This document shows, piece after piece, positions 7,556-16,960 of a stretch of 64,000 bases of DNA. The stretch comes from Bacillus marasmi. GTDB taxonomy: Bacteria > Bacillota > Bacilli > Bacillales > Cytobacillaceae. Position numbers and translations under genes: made by a program. The stretch is taken from assembly GCF_902168435.1 (NCBI RefSeq), contig NZ_LR656176.1, positions 1 through 64,000 on the forward strand, given 5' to 3'. The first letter of the stretch is position 1. Every line of letters starts with the position of its first letter. The notes beneath the pieces are model-generated. The model did not search any database and was not told the origin of the DNA. It saw only the letters and a program-made list of their open reading frames with translations.

Positions 7556-9085
7556 TTGATCATTACAGGCAATCGAACTCTGTACGATTTAATTAAGGAA
7601 AAAAGCACCTTACATCCAAAAAAGGTTATTCTGTACTATGAAGACCAAGCTATTACCTATGAAGAACTACTAACGCGGGTCAATCAAACAGCGCATTTCC
7701 TTAAAACGAAGGGTATAGCTAAAGGTGATAAACTGGCGATTCTCCTAAATAATACTCCTGAGTTTTATTATTTTTGGTTTGGCTGCGGCGCTATAGGAGC
7801 AGTCCTCGTACCTATAAATACAGCATCTACCTCTTTTGAAATTGAATATTTTATTGACCATTCTGACTCAGTTGGATTTATTGCTGAGGAATCTCTTCTT
7901 ACAGATCAAATTAACAACGTAATTGAAGCTAAGCCATTATCATTTACAACAATTATCAATCATAAATGGCAGGATATTTTACAAGGATATTCTAATGATA
8001 GTCATCATGATGCCGTTGATAGTCAAGATGTGTGCTGCATGATGTATACGTCTGGAACAACCTCCAAACCAAAAGGAGTCGAAATAACCCACGAAAATTA
8101 TCTTTTCGCAGGAGAAACATCTGTTAGAAATCAATGGTTAACTCCAAATGATAGATATTTAATATTCCTACCGTTATTCCATGCAAACTCACAATACTAC
8201 ACCTCAATGGCATCTCTTGTGGCTGGTTGCTCAATCATCCTTAAGCAAAGGTTTAGCTCCTCTTCCTTCTGGGACGACGTTGAGCGCTATCAACCTACCA
8301 TCACAAGTTTAGTAGCAACTGTTATTAAAATGCTCCTTCAGAATAATTACCGCCCTAACGAGATGAATCATTCACTAAAAAAGGCTGGATATGGATTGTT
8401 TGTCACTTATCAAGAATTACAGCAATTTGAAGCACGATTTGGTGTCAGACTTTTTCAATGGTATGGTATGACCGAAACGATTACTACATCAATTGTAACC
8501 CCACTATATGATGAAAGAATAATAGACGAACAAACAGGCATTGTCCCTATCGGAAAAGCTGCGGTTGGTCATGAAATAAAAATTATTAACGATGACGGTC
8601 ACGAGCTTGGGCCAGGTCAAATTGGACAAATCCTTGTTAAGTCGCCTTCATTGATGAAAGGCTATTATAAAAATCAACAAGCGACTCAAGAGACAATTAG
8701 AGATGGATGGCTCTATACAGGCGATAATGGATATTATCACGACAATGGGTATATCTGGTTTGTTGATCGCAATAAGGATATGATAAAACGCGCTGGAGAG
8801 AACATCTCCTCTATCGAAGTTGAAAATGTCATCCGAAACCACCCGAAGGTTGAAGACTGTGCAGTGATAGCTGTTCCGGATTCTTTACGTGAAGAAGCAG
8901 TAGCTGCATTCATCAAAACTCAGGATGGTATAGAACTTACAATTGAAGAACTCAACCAATATTGTAATGATCGATTATCCTACTTTAAAGTCCCGCAAAT
9001 TTATGAGTTTGTAGATGATTTTCCACGAACATCGATTGGAAAAGTTCAAAAGAATGAATTACGGAAAAAATATCAACCTAACTGA
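7556..9085 (+). CDS. Acyl-CoA ligase (AMP-forming), possible beta-keto acid:CoA ligase
   Basis: An enzyme of the ANL superfamily, about 509 residues, that activates a carboxylic acid with ATP and CoA. It has the P-loop YTSGTTSKPKG (about 164-174), the WYGMTET adenylate motif, YTGDNG before the hinge, and a C-terminal domain with the catalytic Lys context RTSIGKVQK. It resembles carnitine/crotonobetaine-type and short acyl-CoA ligases. I chose the TTG at 7556, 8 bases after GGAGG; an ATG at 7541 would overlap the ribosome-binding site. It is convergent with the carboxylase operon and shares a terminator with it. The 3-keto acid made by that carboxylase would need CoA activation, so it may serve the same pathway. 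Confidence 0.88.
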   Translation: MIITGNRTLYDLIKEKSTLHPKKVILYYEDQAITYEELLTRVNQTAHFLKTKGIAKGDKLAILLNNTPEFYYFWFGCGAIGAVLVPINTASTSFEIEYFIDHSDSVGFIAEESLLTDQINNVIEAKPLSFTTIINHKWQDILQGYSNDSHHDAVDSQDVCCMMYTSGTTSKPKGVEITHENYLFAGETSVRNQWLTPNDRYLIFLPLFHANSQYYTSMASLVAGCSIILKQRFSSSSFWDDVERYQPTITSLVATVIKMLLQNNYRPNEMNHSLKKAGYGLFVTYQELQQFEARFGVRLFQWYGMTETITTSIVTPLYDERIIDEQTGIVPIGKAAVGHEIKIINDDGHELGPGQIGQILVKSPSLMKGYYKNQQATQETIRDGWLYTGDNGYYHDNGYIWFVDRNKDMIKRAGENISSIEVENVIRNHPKVEDCAVIAVPDSLREEAVAAFIKTQDGIELTIEELNQYCNDRLSYFKVPQIYEFVDDFPRTSIGKVQKNELRKKYQPN

Positions 9086-9087
9086 AC

Positions 9088-9126
9088 AAAAAAACTGTCG
9101 TCCAATCAATTCAACGACAGTTTTTT
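9088..9126. terminator. Bidirectional terminator between ligase and carboxylase operon
   Basis: AAAAAACTGTCG and CGACAGTTTTTT form a stem with A- and T-runs on both sides, so it can end both the ligase transcript and the convergent carboxylase operon. Confidence 0.9.
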
Positions 9127-9133
9127 CTTATTT

Positions 9134-10012
9134 TTAATTACGTAAATTTTGTATTTGCGATAGTACTGTTTCTGGCTCAGCATCAGCTGGGATTTTACCA
9201 AATAATAACCCGGTTTTTGGAATAGTGCCTGTCTGAATCTGACCTTCCCAAAATCTCTGATCAAGTCCACCACCAATAGCCTGACCTTCTTCCCAAAGAG
9301 AGGTTAACTCAGGGAATGTTAGTGAAGAAATGAGACAAAAATCAACCAGCTTCCTAATTTCTGTTGGATTTAAACAAGTATCCATTTGCAATCCTAATGA
9401 CCATTTATAATGCTTTGCTACATTTGTTATCGGCTGGTACCTCTCTAGTAATTCATCATGGGTAAAAATCGTATTTTCGCTCTCTTTAATAACAATTGCA
9501 GATATATTAAGGGTTGAAAAGGAGCGCAGAAATTCCGCAATATACATGGAAGCACGTTCGATCTCATCCAAAGATAAACTAATCTCTCCTTCACCCTTTA
9601 CAGACTTTGAAGCTTCCTGTAGCCATTTTTGCGGGGAATCGATTGATATTACGACTGGTTTTTTTGACAATGACTTTAACCCATTAATAATTTCGGTTAT
9701 CAAGGATTTTGGTTTTTCCTGTGCTAATATATTTTTCATAATCACAGGAAGTCTTTTACTTTTAATGCTTTGAACAAATACTTGTTCATTTTCCAAATAC
9801 ACTTGATAAAATGAACTTACATCGATATTTAATACATCGGGATTAAGTAATCTTTCCGCTTGAGTAAAAATAGAAATAAACAGATCCGGCTTTTGATAAA
9901 GGTCCTTTTTACCATTGTTTAATAATCTGTTTGCATAATCCGTAAAATCTATTAAAGTAAGCTGTTTTTCATTAATACAAGTAAAAATAGATTCATATGA
10001 TCCTACGTTCAT
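9134..10012 (-). CDS. Unknown 33-kDa protein, last gene of the carboxylase operon (ApcE-like position)
   Basis: A 292-residue soluble protein that I cannot place in a family. It has alternating strand/helix character: VVISIDSP (about 119-126), a helical LSLDEIERASMYIAEFLRS, then ISAIVI, WSLGLQMD, and a GLLFGKIPADAEPE end. This is suggestive of a TIM-barrel or Rossmann-like fold, without clear catalytic motifs or signal peptide. It is the fifth gene after HyuA', gamma, HyuA and HyuB, separated from HyuB by 82 bases containing a hairpin. In acetophenone carboxylase, as I recall, the fifth gene apcE also encodes a protein of about 34 kDa needed for activity. The parallel is by position and size, not sequence. 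Confidence 0.65.
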   Translation of the reverse strand: MNVGSYESIFTCINEKQLTLIDFTDYANRLLNNGKKDLYQKPDLFISIFTQAERLLNPDVLNIDVSSFYQVYLENEQVFVQSIKSKRLPVIMKNILAQEKPKSLITEIINGLKSLSKKPVVISIDSPQKWLQEASKSVKGEGEISLSLDEIERASMYIAEFLRSFSTLNISAIVIKESENTIFTHDELLERYQPITNVAKHYKWSLGLQMDTCLNPTEIRKLVDFCLISSLTFPELTSLWEEGQAIGGGLDQRFWEGQIQTGTIPKTGLLFGKIPADAEPETVLSQIQNLRN

Positions 10013-10041
10013 TATTTTCCCTCCCAGTAAAATAATCTAGA

Positions 10042-10067
10042 AGAGCCAGCTCCAAAAAGCTGACTCT
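10042..10067 (-). promoter_or_regulatory. Intercistronic hairpin in the carboxylase operon
   Basis: AGAGTCAGCT and AGCTGGCTCT (minus strand) form a 10-pair stem with one G-U pair and a 6-base loop. It lies between the HyuB-type gene and the 33-kDa protein gene. No T-run follows at once, so it is more likely an mRNA processing or stabilising element, or a weak attenuator, than a full terminator. Confidence 0.5.
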
Positions 10068-10094
10068 CCTTTTATCAGAAATAGCTTATTCGAT

Positions 10095-12329
10095 TTATAT
10101 TTGCCCTTTCAACATTCTAATTTCTTCTTCTAGCTTTTGAATACGTACTTCTTTTGGATCTGGCATGAATACAGGATGCATATTATCTGCAGACATTTTA
10201 TTATTTGGTGAACCAGCATAAATAACCTGTTCATTCTTCCAACGCCCGTAAAATGGAAGATGTTCTGCTGGTTCTTCTGTTACCCAGTTCTTAATAAACT
10301 CTGAGTAAGGAACTCCGCGTTTAAGGCGTGCCTCTTTTTCTTGCGTTCTAGCCTCTTCCGTTTTTTCGATATCAAGCGCAAGTGTTTCCGAATTATAGAA
10401 CACTTTATAAATATTATTAGCAGTATCTTGCGAGATTAAGTCCTCTTCGACATCCTTCATCACCAGCTCTGGGTCTCGATCAAGTACGTCACCATATCCT
10501 CCTCCTGCACCCTGGGTAATCATATATAGCTCCCCTTCTTCAACCTTTTCATATTGAAGACCTGTGTGCTGGGTCGTATAGATTCCGTTTTCAAATGGAC
10601 GATTATTCATCACTTCCTCAACGGTAAAAACCATTTTCTCTGGTGTTTTTTCCATAATGTCAAAAATATTAATACCTTTTACCTTACTAAGCGGATAGGT
10701 TGGACACGCATAGCCACCAAACAATCCATAAGTGGTCGGATATTTAGAGCCAATTGTCGTTGTCATAAATCCGAAGAATGGCGAATCTTTTACGGTTAAG
10801 AACATTTGATATCCCTGACCGCCTCTGTATTTACCAAAGCCTTGATTATCCTTCATAATTCTTCTAGACAACTGCATTAATGGTACTTCTTCTTCGATCA
10901 ATTCCTGTTCTCCTTGCTCAGCCATTGCCGCAAAAATGGGTGCGATAGAGTGTTCTCCATCCAGTCCATCCCTTGCTCCGCCAGGCATACCGTTTAAGTC
11001 AGCTGCCAAGTTTCCAACCGTTTCACCATGTTGTGTTACCCCACCATAGATACATGTCTGAATCATGTTGTACCATGGAGCAACTACTTTAGTGGCTTTT
11101 TCGGGGCTATTATATAAAAATTTAGCTACACACATTTGCCCCGCTGTAAATGCCGGGAAGAACGTCATCATACTCTGCGCATTAGGCACATCAAAGGCAG
11201 CATTGTAAATGGAGTGGTCATCTACAACAAATTTCATCGGTGCAATTACCGCTTGGTTACGAGGTAAATCAGGCCAAACAAACGATAAGAACATTTGTCC
11301 CATCATGCCTTTCATTGCCCCTAAAACAGAGTTGTTTGGACGATTCGCAAACGCAGGTCCTGAACCACGGAAATCTAAGGTTAGCTCATCACCCTTTTTA
11401 GTCATTTTTAGACTTGTTTTAATTAAAATATTTTCACGAAGAGTACCATCGGCAATGCCCATCGTACTTACAGTACCGTCAGGCCATTGAGAAAGACGAC
11501 GTTTTACCTCTTCCACCGTATCATCTAGTGTTTTACGTAAAACTGAGATAACCGTATCTACACCATACTCAGCAATTGTTTCTTCAATTCGTTGATGAAC
11601 ACGTCTTGCAGCATGAAGCTTTGCTTTCATATCAGTAATCATCAGTTTCGGTTCACGAACAGAGTTTTGGAAGTACGTATACAAATCCTTGTGCAACTTG
11701 TTATTCGTACCTATTTTCATCGGAGAAATCATCAAGCCCTGGTCATAAACCGATTCAGCAGCTGAAGGCATACCACCAGGTTCGATGGAACCGTTCTCTC
11801 CTTCATGAACAACAGCGACAATCCAAGCAATTAATTCTCCCTTCTCAAAAACAGGTAAAATCAAGTTTTGGTCAGTATTATGAACGCCACCATAACGTGC
11901 ATCATTATAATAAAAGATGTCACCAGGTTTTACGCCAACTTCAGGATCATTAAGCCAGTTTTGAACAATATGCTTCACACCATATTGGGTACAACCAGCA
12001 AAAATGAGAACCCCTCCTGAACTAACAATTGACAGGTCGCCTTTTGCGGTAAAAATACCACAGACTAAGTCACCCCATTTTGCACCTGGTGCTGCACCAA
12101 TTTGCTCGAGCATTTCAAATGCTTCATTCGTTCCAGCCAACAACTTACTCCGAGCCACACTTAGAATGGAAGGATCATTCACCTTTTTAATCGCTTCGAT
12201 TTCTCTTTCAGTAATTTCCTCAAGCGTATGATCCTGCATATTTCTTGGATCCGGTCCTAGAAAAAGTGTAGTATCTTTTAAAAACTTTTCAACAAGCTCC
12301 TGTTCTCTTTTCAACTCATCTACAGACAT
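10095..12329 (-). CDS. HyuB-type subunit of an ATP-dependent ketone carboxylase
   Basis: A 744-residue hydantoinase B/oxoprolinase family protein, longer than plain HyuB (about 550-600) and close in size to the alpha subunit of acetone carboxylase. Recognisable segments are GDIFYYNDARYGGVHNTDQNL (split here by length), VVHEGENGSIEPGGMPS, and the glycine-rich GGARDGLDGEHS near the middle. The tail ends in a short coiled coil (RIQKLEEEIRMLKG). It should bind metal and carboxylate the activated ketone while HyuA-type partners supply ATP-driven phosphorylation. It lies 19 bases after HyuA in the same operon. The substrate (acetone, butanone, acetophenone or another) cannot be read from the sequence. 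Confidence 0.88.
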   Translation of the reverse strand: MSVDELKREQELVEKFLKDTTLFLGPDPRNMQDHTLEEITEREIEAIKKVNDPSILSVARSKLLAGTNEAFEMLEQIGAAPGAKWGDLVCGIFTAKGDLSIVSSGGVLIFAGCTQYGVKHIVQNWLNDPEVGVKPGDIFYYNDARYGGVHNTDQNLILPVFEKGELIAWIVAVVHEGENGSIEPGGMPSAAESVYDQGLMISPMKIGTNNKLHKDLYTYFQNSVREPKLMITDMKAKLHAARRVHQRIEETIAEYGVDTVISVLRKTLDDTVEEVKRRLSQWPDGTVSTMGIADGTLRENILIKTSLKMTKKGDELTLDFRGSGPAFANRPNNSVLGAMKGMMGQMFLSFVWPDLPRNQAVIAPMKFVVDDHSIYNAAFDVPNAQSMMTFFPAFTAGQMCVAKFLYNSPEKATKVVAPWYNMIQTCIYGGVTQHGETVGNLAADLNGMPGGARDGLDGEHSIAPIFAAMAEQGEQELIEEEVPLMQLSRRIMKDNQGFGKYRGGQGYQMFLTVKDSPFFGFMTTTIGSKYPTTYGLFGGYACPTYPLSKVKGINIFDIMEKTPEKMVFTVEEVMNNRPFENGIYTTQHTGLQYEKVEEGELYMITQGAGGGYGDVLDRDPELVMKDVEEDLISQDTANNIYKVFYNSETLALDIEKTEEARTQEKEARLKRGVPYSEFIKNWVTEEPAEHLPFYGRWKNEQVIYAGSPNNKMSADNMHPVFMPDPKEVRIQKLEEEIRMLKGQI

Positions 12330-12348
12330 TATGCCCCACTCCTTTATA

Positions 12349-14523
12349 TTAGGCTTTCGCTTGTGTTTCAGCTTTATTGACGATTTTCGTACCCGTTTTT
12401 TCAGTATTTAAAATCCATGCTGAACGTTGTTCTCCCATTACCAGCTTCCACCCAGGTTCAATTAAATAACTAGTTCGCGGAGATTCAACAATTGCAGGTC
12501 CCTGAATTTCTACTCCGGACTGTAATTGTTCAGAACGGTATACAGCAGTTTCCAACGGCTGTTCAAAATCAACAAAGTAGCAATCTCTAACACTATTAGG
12601 TGCAGGAGCTTCGAGAACGACATCTGCTGCTTTCTTGAATCTTACTTGTTCCAACTCAACATAAGACAGAACGCGAATTGTATTAATCCGAATTCCAGCC
12701 TCCGGTTGTTGACTTCCCTCTCCGAAACGTTCCCCATAGTTTTCGCTAAACGAGTTAACAAGTTTCATAACAGCAGCTAAGTTTGTTAAGCGATTGACAG
12801 GAGAAATAACAGAAGTTTGAGTTAACTGGTTTCCATAGCGCATATCTAGCTCTAACCGGAATAAGATTTGATCCTCGGAAATACCTTGGCGCATTAACTC
12901 TTCCTTACCCTCTTGTTCAAGCTCTTCGACAATCTTATTAAAACGATTAAAATCGTTAAATAAACTGCGCGTGTTGGAGTCATAAATATTCATAAATACT
13001 GATCGTTCATGAATATTTACCTGATTCATAATGCCCGCTCCAACAGCAGAGAAAATCGGTGCAAACGGAGGGACTAAAATCTTATCAATTTCGAGTACCT
13101 TTGCGATGCCGCAGCAATGTAAAGGGCCATTTCCGCCATATGCTAGCAATGTAAAGTTCTTTGGATCATATCCTTTAACACCTAATTCTTTAAAAATGGC
13201 GTGTGCCATGTTAGAATCTACTTTCTTCTTAATTTGAAGCGCAGCTTCGACGATAGACAAATCCATTTCATCGCAAATTGCCTCTTCGATGGCAAACTCT
13301 GAGCGTTTTTTATTTAAGTTAATATGACCCTCGGCATAGTAACCTGGATCGAGGTAACCGAGCACTAAATCAGCATCCGTAACTGTAGGGTCAAGTCCAC
13401 CTCGGTCAAAACATGCAGGACCAGGTTCAGAACCAGCACTTGAAGGTCCTACTTCAATATGGTTTAACGTTTGATCATATCGAGCAATCGAACCACCGCC
13501 TGCTCCAATGACTCCAAGGTGTAACATCGGAACACTGACAAGCCAGCGGTCAATGATTGGATTGAAGTCATAGAATCTGATTCCGCCACCAACAACAACC
13601 CCAATATCACAGCTTGTTCCACCCATATCCATCGCAACTAAGTGTCCTACATTAAACTCCTCAGACAAATGCTCTGAGGCATTAATCCCCGACGTTGGTC
13701 CTGAATGAATAGTCTGTAAAGCGTGTGTTGAATTTAGTTGTGCCATTCCACCAATATTATGAACAACTAGCATCGGTTTTTTATAGCCATAATCTTTGAG
13801 AGTCATCTCGAGTGAGCTTAAAGCATGATACATTTGGTCATGCAAATAGGCATCTAGTATGGAAGAAGTAATACGTACGTATTCTCCTTTTCGCTCTGCT
13901 ACTTGGTGTGATAGAATAACCGGCATGGACCCAAGCATATGGGTAGGATATTCGTTAAGGATGATTTCCTCAACTCTTCGCTCATGAACGGGATTAACAA
14001 CTGAATTCACTAAGCCGACAACAAACGCTTGAGCACCACGGTCGACAAGCTTGCGAATTTGTTTTCTTAAATGTACTTCATCTAAAGGCATATTAATTTT
14101 GCCGTTATAGTCAATTCTTTCTCGAACACCCGCAATCATATTTGGAGGAACTAATGGTTCAGGTCTTTGTCCAGCAGGAAGGTCCATCTGTTCCTCTGGA
14201 ATCAAACCGTCCCCATAACCACGACCACGGCTTAAAGGAACTTGACTCTCATAACCCGCTGTAGTTAATAGACCAATTTTTGGTCCTTTTCGCTCAATTA
14301 AGGCATTCGTACCAAGCGTGGTTGCATAACGGACTGAGTCCAGCTGGGACAAGACTTCGCGGATAGTTTTTCCCAACTCGGCACAAGCTTGTTCCAGAGC
14401 ATCCATAAAACCAAGAGCTAAATTATGATGCGTTGTTAATGCTTTAGTTTCAATTAGAGTTTCATCCCAAACTAAAAAGCAATCAGTAAAAGTACCACCA
14501 ATATCAACACTTACCTGTTTCAT
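12349..14523 (-). CDS. HyuA-type ATPase subunit of the carboxylase (large paralogue)
   Basis: A 724-residue hydantoinase A/oxoprolinase protein of the ASKHA (actin-like ATPase) fold. The first phosphate-binding motif DIGGTFTDCFLV is at 7-18, the second is around AMDMGGTSCDIGV (about 290-302), followed by GVIGAGGGSIA. This subunit would phosphorylate the ketone enolate and/or bicarbonate for carboxylation. Its ATG overlaps the stop of the gamma gene by 4 bases (ATGA), showing translational coupling. It differs clearly from the second HyuA-type gene at 14880-16814. Acetone carboxylase has one HyuA-type subunit; two in one operon favours the acetophenone-carboxylase arrangement. Confidence 0.9.
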   Translation of the reverse strand: MKQVSVDIGGTFTDCFLVWDETLIETKALTTHHNLALGFMDALEQACAELGKTIREVLSQLDSVRYATTLGTNALIERKGPKIGLLTTAGYESQVPLSRGRGYGDGLIPEEQMDLPAGQRPEPLVPPNMIAGVRERIDYNGKINMPLDEVHLRKQIRKLVDRGAQAFVVGLVNSVVNPVHERRVEEIILNEYPTHMLGSMPVILSHQVAERKGEYVRITSSILDAYLHDQMYHALSSLEMTLKDYGYKKPMLVVHNIGGMAQLNSTHALQTIHSGPTSGINASEHLSEEFNVGHLVAMDMGGTSCDIGVVVGGGIRFYDFNPIIDRWLVSVPMLHLGVIGAGGGSIARYDQTLNHIEVGPSSAGSEPGPACFDRGGLDPTVTDADLVLGYLDPGYYAEGHINLNKKRSEFAIEEAICDEMDLSIVEAALQIKKKVDSNMAHAIFKELGVKGYDPKNFTLLAYGGNGPLHCCGIAKVLEIDKILVPPFAPIFSAVGAGIMNQVNIHERSVFMNIYDSNTRSLFNDFNRFNKIVEELEQEGKEELMRQGISEDQILFRLELDMRYGNQLTQTSVISPVNRLTNLAAVMKLVNSFSENYGERFGEGSQQPEAGIRINTIRVLSYVELEQVRFKKAADVVLEAPAPNSVRDCYFVDFEQPLETAVYRSEQLQSGVEIQGPAIVESPRTSYLIEPGWKLVMGEQRSAWILNTEKTGTKIVNKAETQAKA

Positions 14524-14873
14524 ACATTTTGCCCCTTTCTATTTTTGTATCGTGCTTTTAATGCATCAATATCAAAATCCATATCTCTAATCGGTGGATG
14601 TCCAGGAGGTAAATATTCGACTTCTACCTGTGTAGCGCAGTTAGGGCAATAGTATTCAATGATTCGGAGCCAATTTGGATCCGGTGAATAGGTATATTCA
14701 TATAAATCAGGATTAATAATCGGTTTATGGATTTCGCGAGGATCGCGAATGTGGACTAGTAGTCCTTCTTTATAGTTCTCACGGGCTGGACCAATGTTAT
14801 GCTCGCATTTCCGACAAACCCATTTTTCAGTTTCCAGATCAATGGCCAGATATTCTGTCATATTTTCCTTCAT
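14520..14873 (-). CDS. Zinc-ribbon gamma subunit of the carboxylase (AcxC/ApcB-like)
   Basis: A 117-residue protein matching the C-terminal two thirds of the acetone carboxylase gamma subunit. CRKC (about 20-23) and YYCPNC (about 72-77) make a four-Cys zinc site. Between them lie LLVHIRDPREIH and NWLRIIEYYC, as in AcxC (VHVRD, then WQVIREYFCPEC). Acetone carboxylase gamma is about 168 residues; this shorter form agrees better with the small ApcB subunit of about 15 kDa. It starts 6 bases after the HyuA' stop and overlaps HyuA by 4 bases. Confidence 0.87.
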   Translation of the reverse strand: MKENMTEYLAIDLETEKWVCRKCEHNIGPARENYKEGLLVHIRDPREIHKPIINPDLYEYTYSPDPNWLRIIEYYCPNCATQVEVEYLPPGHPPIRDMDFDIDALKARYKNRKGQNV

Positions 14874-14879
14874 CTGTTT

Positions 14880-16814
14880 TCACTCCCCTTTTTTCGATAA
14901 AAAGATATCTTTAAAGTTATTTACTTCAAACTCCCAACCTTCCAACACCCGACAAGTAAAGTATTCGTCTTCAATTAACGCAGGACCAACGCCTTTAGTT
15001 CCAGGTGAAATCTCTTCAAAGGAATAAACTGGAACGTCCTCCCATTTGATATTCTCATTAATAATTTGTTGGTGACGAATAGGGGTTAACTCTTTCGTTT
15101 CATTTGATTGACTTTCCTCAAACTTAAAGTGAACAATCGGCTTTTCAACTTTAAGATGTAAGCGAATATCCGCTTGTCCAGCAATTTCCCGAATCGCGTC
15201 TTTAAGATTTGTTAGTTTCACAATCTTTTCTTCATCCTCTGAAAAATAACTAACATAGGAGATTCGACGGCACTCAGAAATATTAAAGCCTTCCGCAAAC
15301 ATATCTCGTTCTGCTTTTTCAGTTAACTCGATTAATTTTTCATTTATTACTTGTTCGGTAGTCTCAGTTAAATAGGTTTGATATTCATGAGCGATGTCAC
15401 TAAACCCAATTCCAAACGCACTGAATACTGCAGCTAAGCGTGGTACGATAATGTTAGAAATACCCGCTGCTTCAGCAACGCCACAAGCACTCATCGGTCC
15501 TGCCCCACCGAATGCGAGTAAAGTAACTTCATCAACCTGTTTTTGATAGACTGATAATCCGTCTGCAATTTTTTGGCAATATTGCTTTTCCATATGAATT
15601 AATGCGTTTTCAAGGCCAATACCTAGTGGTCTTGCTACTTTGTCAATGACTGCTTTTTTCGCACGTTCTTCATCTAAAGTCATGCTGCCACGGAAATAGG
15701 AGCTAGAATCAAGAACCCCCATTAAGAAGTAAGCATCGGTAACCGTCGCTTCCTGACCTCCTCTTCCAAAACATGCAGGACCTGGAACAGCGCCAACACT
15801 CTCCGGACCAACCTGAAGTTCTTGGTTTTTAACCGAGAACACTGAGCTTCCACCAGCTCCAATACTGATCAAATCACTCAAGGAGAACGAGGTTGGAATT
15901 CCTTCAATATGTCCGTAGCGATCCACCTTGATTTTTTCTTCTTTTACTAGCCCAATATCGGATGTTGTCCCACCAATATCTAAAGTTAATAAAGCTGGAA
16001 TTTGGTATTGTTGCGCAATCGCTTTTGTCCCTTCCATACCACCACGTGGGCCAGATCCATATGTCTTAATGGCAGTTGTCTTAGCCACCCTTGCTGAGTT
16101 TCCATCATTATGAAAAATAAGTAATGGATTTTTCATCCGATGTTCTCGGAGGAAGTTTTCAGAGTTGTATAGGAATCTCTCCATTTCCATATGAAGAAAA
16201 GAATTGATTAACGCTGTCCATGTTCTTTGACTATCATTTTTATCCTCGGCTACCTCGTGCGAAAAAATCATTGGAATAGCACCTAATAAATGGCGAGGAT
16301 ACTTCCGTAAAATGATATTTTTCACTTTTATTTCGTCTTCTGAAAGGGTATTTCCAGTAAAACTAATAGCAAGTCGGTTGACCCCTTGAGATAATAATGT
16401 ATTTACTGCTTTAACAATTTCAGCTTCAAGATTTTCCTGTTCCTTATCTGGATCGATTTCAACGATTCGTCCATCGACCATAGCTTTAAACATTTCTTGT
16501 TTTTCCTTTGAATCCACTAAAGAGGAGGTATCTGTCCCCTTTCGGATGATTAACCCAATCCGCGGACCTCTTTTTTGAACAATTGCGTTTGTGCCTGCTG
16601 TAGTTGAATAGCGAAGATATTCTGTTTCCTGGAGGAGTTTTCGAATATTTGGCTCACCATATAATTCCTCTGATATTCGGCTAATCACGTCGATAAAACA
16701 TTTTGTTAAATCATAGGGTGTTGTTAATGTTTTGGCGCGGACAATTTTGTCTCCTTTAATTAAACATGCATCCGTGAATGTTCCGCCGTTGTCAATTGTC
16801 ATTAATACGCTCAT
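14880..16814 (-). CDS. HyuA-type ATPase subunit of the carboxylase (short paralogue)
   Basis: A 644-residue hydantoinase A family protein, first gene of the operon. Phosphate motif 1 is DNGGTFTDACLI (8-19) and phosphate motif 2 is TLDIGGTTSDIGLV (about 283-296), followed by SIGAGGSS. Asn at position 9 (DNGG rather than DIGG or DAGG) is unusual. It is only distantly similar to the longer HyuA in this operon. In acetophenone carboxylase two HyuA-like subunits carry separate ATPase activities, in line with the use of two ATP per carboxylation; the same may hold here. The start codon lies 57 bases after a sigma-54 promoter. Confidence 0.87.
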   Translation of the reverse strand: MSVLMTIDNGGTFTDACLIKGDKIVRAKTLTTPYDLTKCFIDVISRISEELYGEPNIRKLLQETEYLRYSTTAGTNAIVQKRGPRIGLIIRKGTDTSSLVDSKEKQEMFKAMVDGRIVEIDPDKEQENLEAEIVKAVNTLLSQGVNRLAISFTGNTLSEDEIKVKNIILRKYPRHLLGAIPMIFSHEVAEDKNDSQRTWTALINSFLHMEMERFLYNSENFLREHRMKNPLLIFHNDGNSARVAKTTAIKTYGSGPRGGMEGTKAIAQQYQIPALLTLDIGGTTSDIGLVKEEKIKVDRYGHIEGIPTSFSLSDLISIGAGGSSVFSVKNQELQVGPESVGAVPGPACFGRGGQEATVTDAYFLMGVLDSSSYFRGSMTLDEERAKKAVIDKVARPLGIGLENALIHMEKQYCQKIADGLSVYQKQVDEVTLLAFGGAGPMSACGVAEAAGISNIIVPRLAAVFSAFGIGFSDIAHEYQTYLTETTEQVINEKLIELTEKAERDMFAEGFNISECRRISYVSYFSEDEEKIVKLTNLKDAIREIAGQADIRLHLKVEKPIVHFKFEESQSNETKELTPIRHQQIINENIKWEDVPVYSFEEISPGTKGVGPALIEDEYFTCRVLEGWEFEVNNFKDIFLSKKGE

Positions 16815-16870
16815 CTGCTTTCCCCTTTCAAAATAAGTGATTGTTTTTTATCCTCCTCGCTTTTTATATA

Positions 16871-16886
16871 TGCAATATCCATGCCA
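16871..16886 (-). promoter_or_regulatory. Sigma-54 (-24/-12) promoter of the carboxylase operon
   Basis: On the minus strand the sequence reads TGGCAT-GGATA-TTGCA. The consensus is TGGCAC-N5-TTGCW, so the invariant GG and GC are present with exact 10-base spacing. It sits 57 bases upstream of the first carboxylase gene. The gene just upstream encodes a sigma-54 activator, which makes the call strong. Confidence 0.85.
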
Positions 16887-16960
16887 AAACTTAAAATGGC
16901 TATATTTCAAGCTTTACCGAAAGATTCTCATTATCTTTTTGTATCATTGCGACAATTTCT

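Noticed and set aside
12349-16814. 5-oxoprolinase or hydantoinase operon
   Set aside because: The small zinc-ribbon gamma gene between the two HyuA-type genes and the AcoR-type sigma-54 control are features of ketone carboxylases, not of hydantoinase or oxoprolinase loci.
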